A DNA stretch of 64,000 bases. It comes from Pseudomonas sp. MM213 (GTDB taxonomy: Bacteria > Pseudomonadota > Gammaproteobacteria > Pseudomonadales > Pseudomonadaceae). How positions within the stretch are numbered: position 1 is the stretch's first letter; each line of letters opens with the position of its first letter. The translations under genes were made by a program, and so were the position numbers. The DNA is taken from the NCBI RefSeq assembly GCF_020423045.1, contig NZ_CP081943.1, positions 2,108,001 to 2,172,000 of the forward strand, given 5' to 3'. The notes below the pieces were generated by a model. It saw only the letters and a list, made by a program, of their open reading frames with translations. It ran no database searches and was not told the origin of the DNA. Shown piece by piece: positions 62,537 to 64,000 of the stretch.

Positions 62537-64000
62537 ATGCCTGAGCACTTACGCGCGTTAACCGTCATTCTGGTTCTGGCCGGCATCGTTTTTACCCTTT
62601 CACGCCGGGCTGCAGCGGACCTTATCCCCTACAGCGACTTCACGCGTCGCCGCAATCTGTGGTTCGTGTTGACGCTCCTGGTCTTCGTCTCGCACAGCTT
62701 CTGGGTGTATGCAGCCGTTGCCGCCGTCATCATGACCGTCGCGGGAAAACGCGAGCGCAACCCCATCGCGCTGTTCTTCTTTCTGCTGTTTCTGGTCCCG
62801 CCGGCCTCGGCGCAGATTCCAGGCTTGGGCGTGATCAACTACTTTTTCGATCTCAACCATATTCGCCTGCTGTCCTTGTGCGTTTTGCTGCCGGCGTTTT
62901 TTGTGCTGCGCCAGCGTGCAGACACGCTGGCATTCGGGCGGACCTGGCCTGACAAACTGTTGGCCGCCAACATCCTGCTGGCGAGCCTGCTGTTGCTGCG
63001 CGAAACCACGCCCACCGACACCTTGCGCCAAGTGCTCTACATGTTCATCGAAGTTTTTCTGCCGTACTACGTGGCCAGCCGGGCACTGAAAAACCTCAGC
63101 GACTTCAAGGACGCACTGTTGGCCTTTGTCCTCGCCTCCATGGTGTTGTCGATTATTGGCCTATTCGAATTTGCCCGCAGCTGGCTGCTGTACAGCGCGT
63201 TGATCGATGCCTTGGGCATGCAATGGGAAATGTCCGGATACCTGAACCGTGGCGGTTCATTGCGCGCCAGCGCCACGACCGGCCAGGCGATTGCGCTGGG
63301 CTTCGTGATCAGCACAGCCATCGGCTTTTATATGTATCTGCAGGAAAACGTGCGCAGCAAGTTCCAGCGCCGCCTCGGCGCACTGCTGCTGGCCGGCGGG
63401 TTGTTTGCACCGCTGTCGCGCGGCCCGTGGATCGGGGCCGCCGTCATGATCGCAACCTTCATCGCCACCGGCCGCAGCGCTTTCAAACGCCTGATTCTGC
63501 TGGCGTTGGTCGGCGTGCTCGCCCTGTCCTTGCTGGCGGTCGTGCCTGGCGGGCAAAAAGTGCTGGACCTGCTACCGTTCTTAGGCACGATCGAAGTAGA
63601 GAACATCACGTACCGGCAACGCTTGATCGATAACGCAATGATCGTGATCCAGCGCAACCCCTTGTTCGGCGCTTTCGACTTCCGCAACACGCCGGAAATG
63701 CAGTCCATGATTCAGGGCCAGGGCATCATCGATATCGTGAACACCTACATCAACGTGGCGCTGCAGGTCGGGTTGATCGGGCTGACACTGTTCGTGGCTT
63801 TTTTCGCCACGGTGCTCTTCGGTCTGCGCAAGGCAATGCGTTCTTTCTCCGACAAGGACGATGAGACGCGCCGACTGGGGCGTGCACTCTTCGCGACCCT
63901 GGCGGGCATATTGGTGACCATCGTTACCGTCAGCAGCATCACGGTAATCCCCGTGGTGTATTGGTCGGTGGCCGGGCTGGGCGTTGCCTATGTCCAGATG
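62537..64000 (+). CDS. Wzy/O-antigen ligase-like polymerase (3' end missing)
   Basis: The frame from ATG 62537 is open to the window end (488 codons, no stop). It encodes a multi-span membrane protein with alternating hydrophobic helices. The region GGSLRASATTGQAIALGF followed by APLSRGPWIGAAVMIATF resembles the Wzy_C/O-antigen ligase core, and NPLFG with a loop before INVALQVGLIGL follows. It would polymerise the repeat units in the periplasm. With the initiating transferase, glycosyltransferases and flippase it points to a Wzx/Wzy pathway. The start lies 41 nt from the flippase gene's upstream region and lacks a strong ribosome site. Confidence 0.82.
   Translation, partial: MPEHLRALTVILVLAGIVFTLSRRAAADLIPYSDFTRRRNLWFVLTLLVFVSHSFWVYAAVAAVIMTVAGKRERNPIALFFFLLFLVPPASAQIPGLGVINYFFDLNHIRLLSLCVLLPAFFVLRQRADTLAFGRTWPDKLLAANILLASLLLLRETTPTDTLRQVLYMFIEVFLPYYVASRALKNLSDFKDALLAFVLASMVLSIIGLFEFARSWLLYSALIDALGMQWEMSGYLNRGGSLRASATTGQAIALGFVISTAIGFYMYLQENVRSKFQRRLGALLLAGGLFAPLSRGPWIGAAVMIATFIATGRSAFKRLILLALVGVLALSLLAVVPGGQKVLDLLPFLGTIEVENITYRQRLIDNAMIVIQRNPLFGAFDFRNTPEMQSMIQGQGIIDIVNTYINVALQVGLIGLTLFVAFFATVLFGLRKAMRSFSDKDDETRRLGRALFATLAGILVTIVTVSSITVIPVVYWSVAGLGVAYVQM

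Overview
The window looks like a chromosomal segment from a Pseudomonas of the fluorescens group. The grounds are high GC with G/C-ending codons, many Pseudomonas-type REP sequences (GTAGGAGCCGGCTTGC family, usually as inverted pairs), a DUF2790 protein, and repeated AANAANAA (Crc/Hfq-type) motifs just upstream of catabolic and transport genes. No rRNA, tRNA or CRISPR array was seen.

Layout. (1) 0.2-5.8 kb: a polar amino-acid ABC transporter, a diaminopropionate ammonia-lyase broken by a one-base frameshift, and an M20 amidohydrolase. (2) 5.8-9.7 kb: an HxlR regulator divergent from an isochorismatase-fold hydrolase and an aldehyde dehydrogenase, then an SBF-type symporter. (3) 10-16.8 kb: a TctABC transporter, a polyamine-type binding protein, a PuuB-like oxidoreductase and a divergent LysR regulator. 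(4) 17-20.3 kb: a secreted alpha/beta hydrolase, a DUF2790 protein and a CusRS/CopRS-like two-component system, with two matched CusR-like operators. (5) 20.3-22.5 kb: a ~250-bp-arm inverted repeat whose right arm is split by an IS481-type element with a 7-bp target duplication. (6) 22.6-26.3 kb: a thiolase and a frameshifted DUF3772/MscS channel.

(7) 26.3-47.5 kb is the most notable part: an apparent arylalkylamine and auxin catabolic island. A TTQ aromatic amine dehydrogenase set (aauBEDA plus cytochrome c) would oxidise tryptamine, phenethylamine or tyramine to the arylacetaldehyde. A FeaB-like dehydrogenase would give the arylacetate, and a near-complete iac set (iacA, B, I, H, C, D, E, F, G) would take indole-3-acetate towards catechol. 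FeaR, a split two-component pair (response regulator at one end, PAS kinase at the other), a chemoreceptor, an outer-membrane channel and a second cytochrome c lie inside or beside it. The inferred flow is tryptamine to indole-3-acetaldehyde to indole-3-acetate to catechol. No catechol ring-cleavage genes are in the window.

(8) 47.9-64 kb: an exopolysaccharide cluster with an initiating phosphoglycosyltransferase, six glycosyltransferases (GT61, WecG/TagA, three GT2, one GT4), two hexapeptide acyltransferases, a GNAT-like protein, a DUF535 protein, a GMC oxidoreductase with a tiny signal-bearing partner, a Wzx flippase, and a Wzy/ligase-type polymerase cut off by the window end.

Two genes (dpaL and the MscS-type channel) carry one-base losses at or beside homopolymers, so either real decay or consensus error must be considered.
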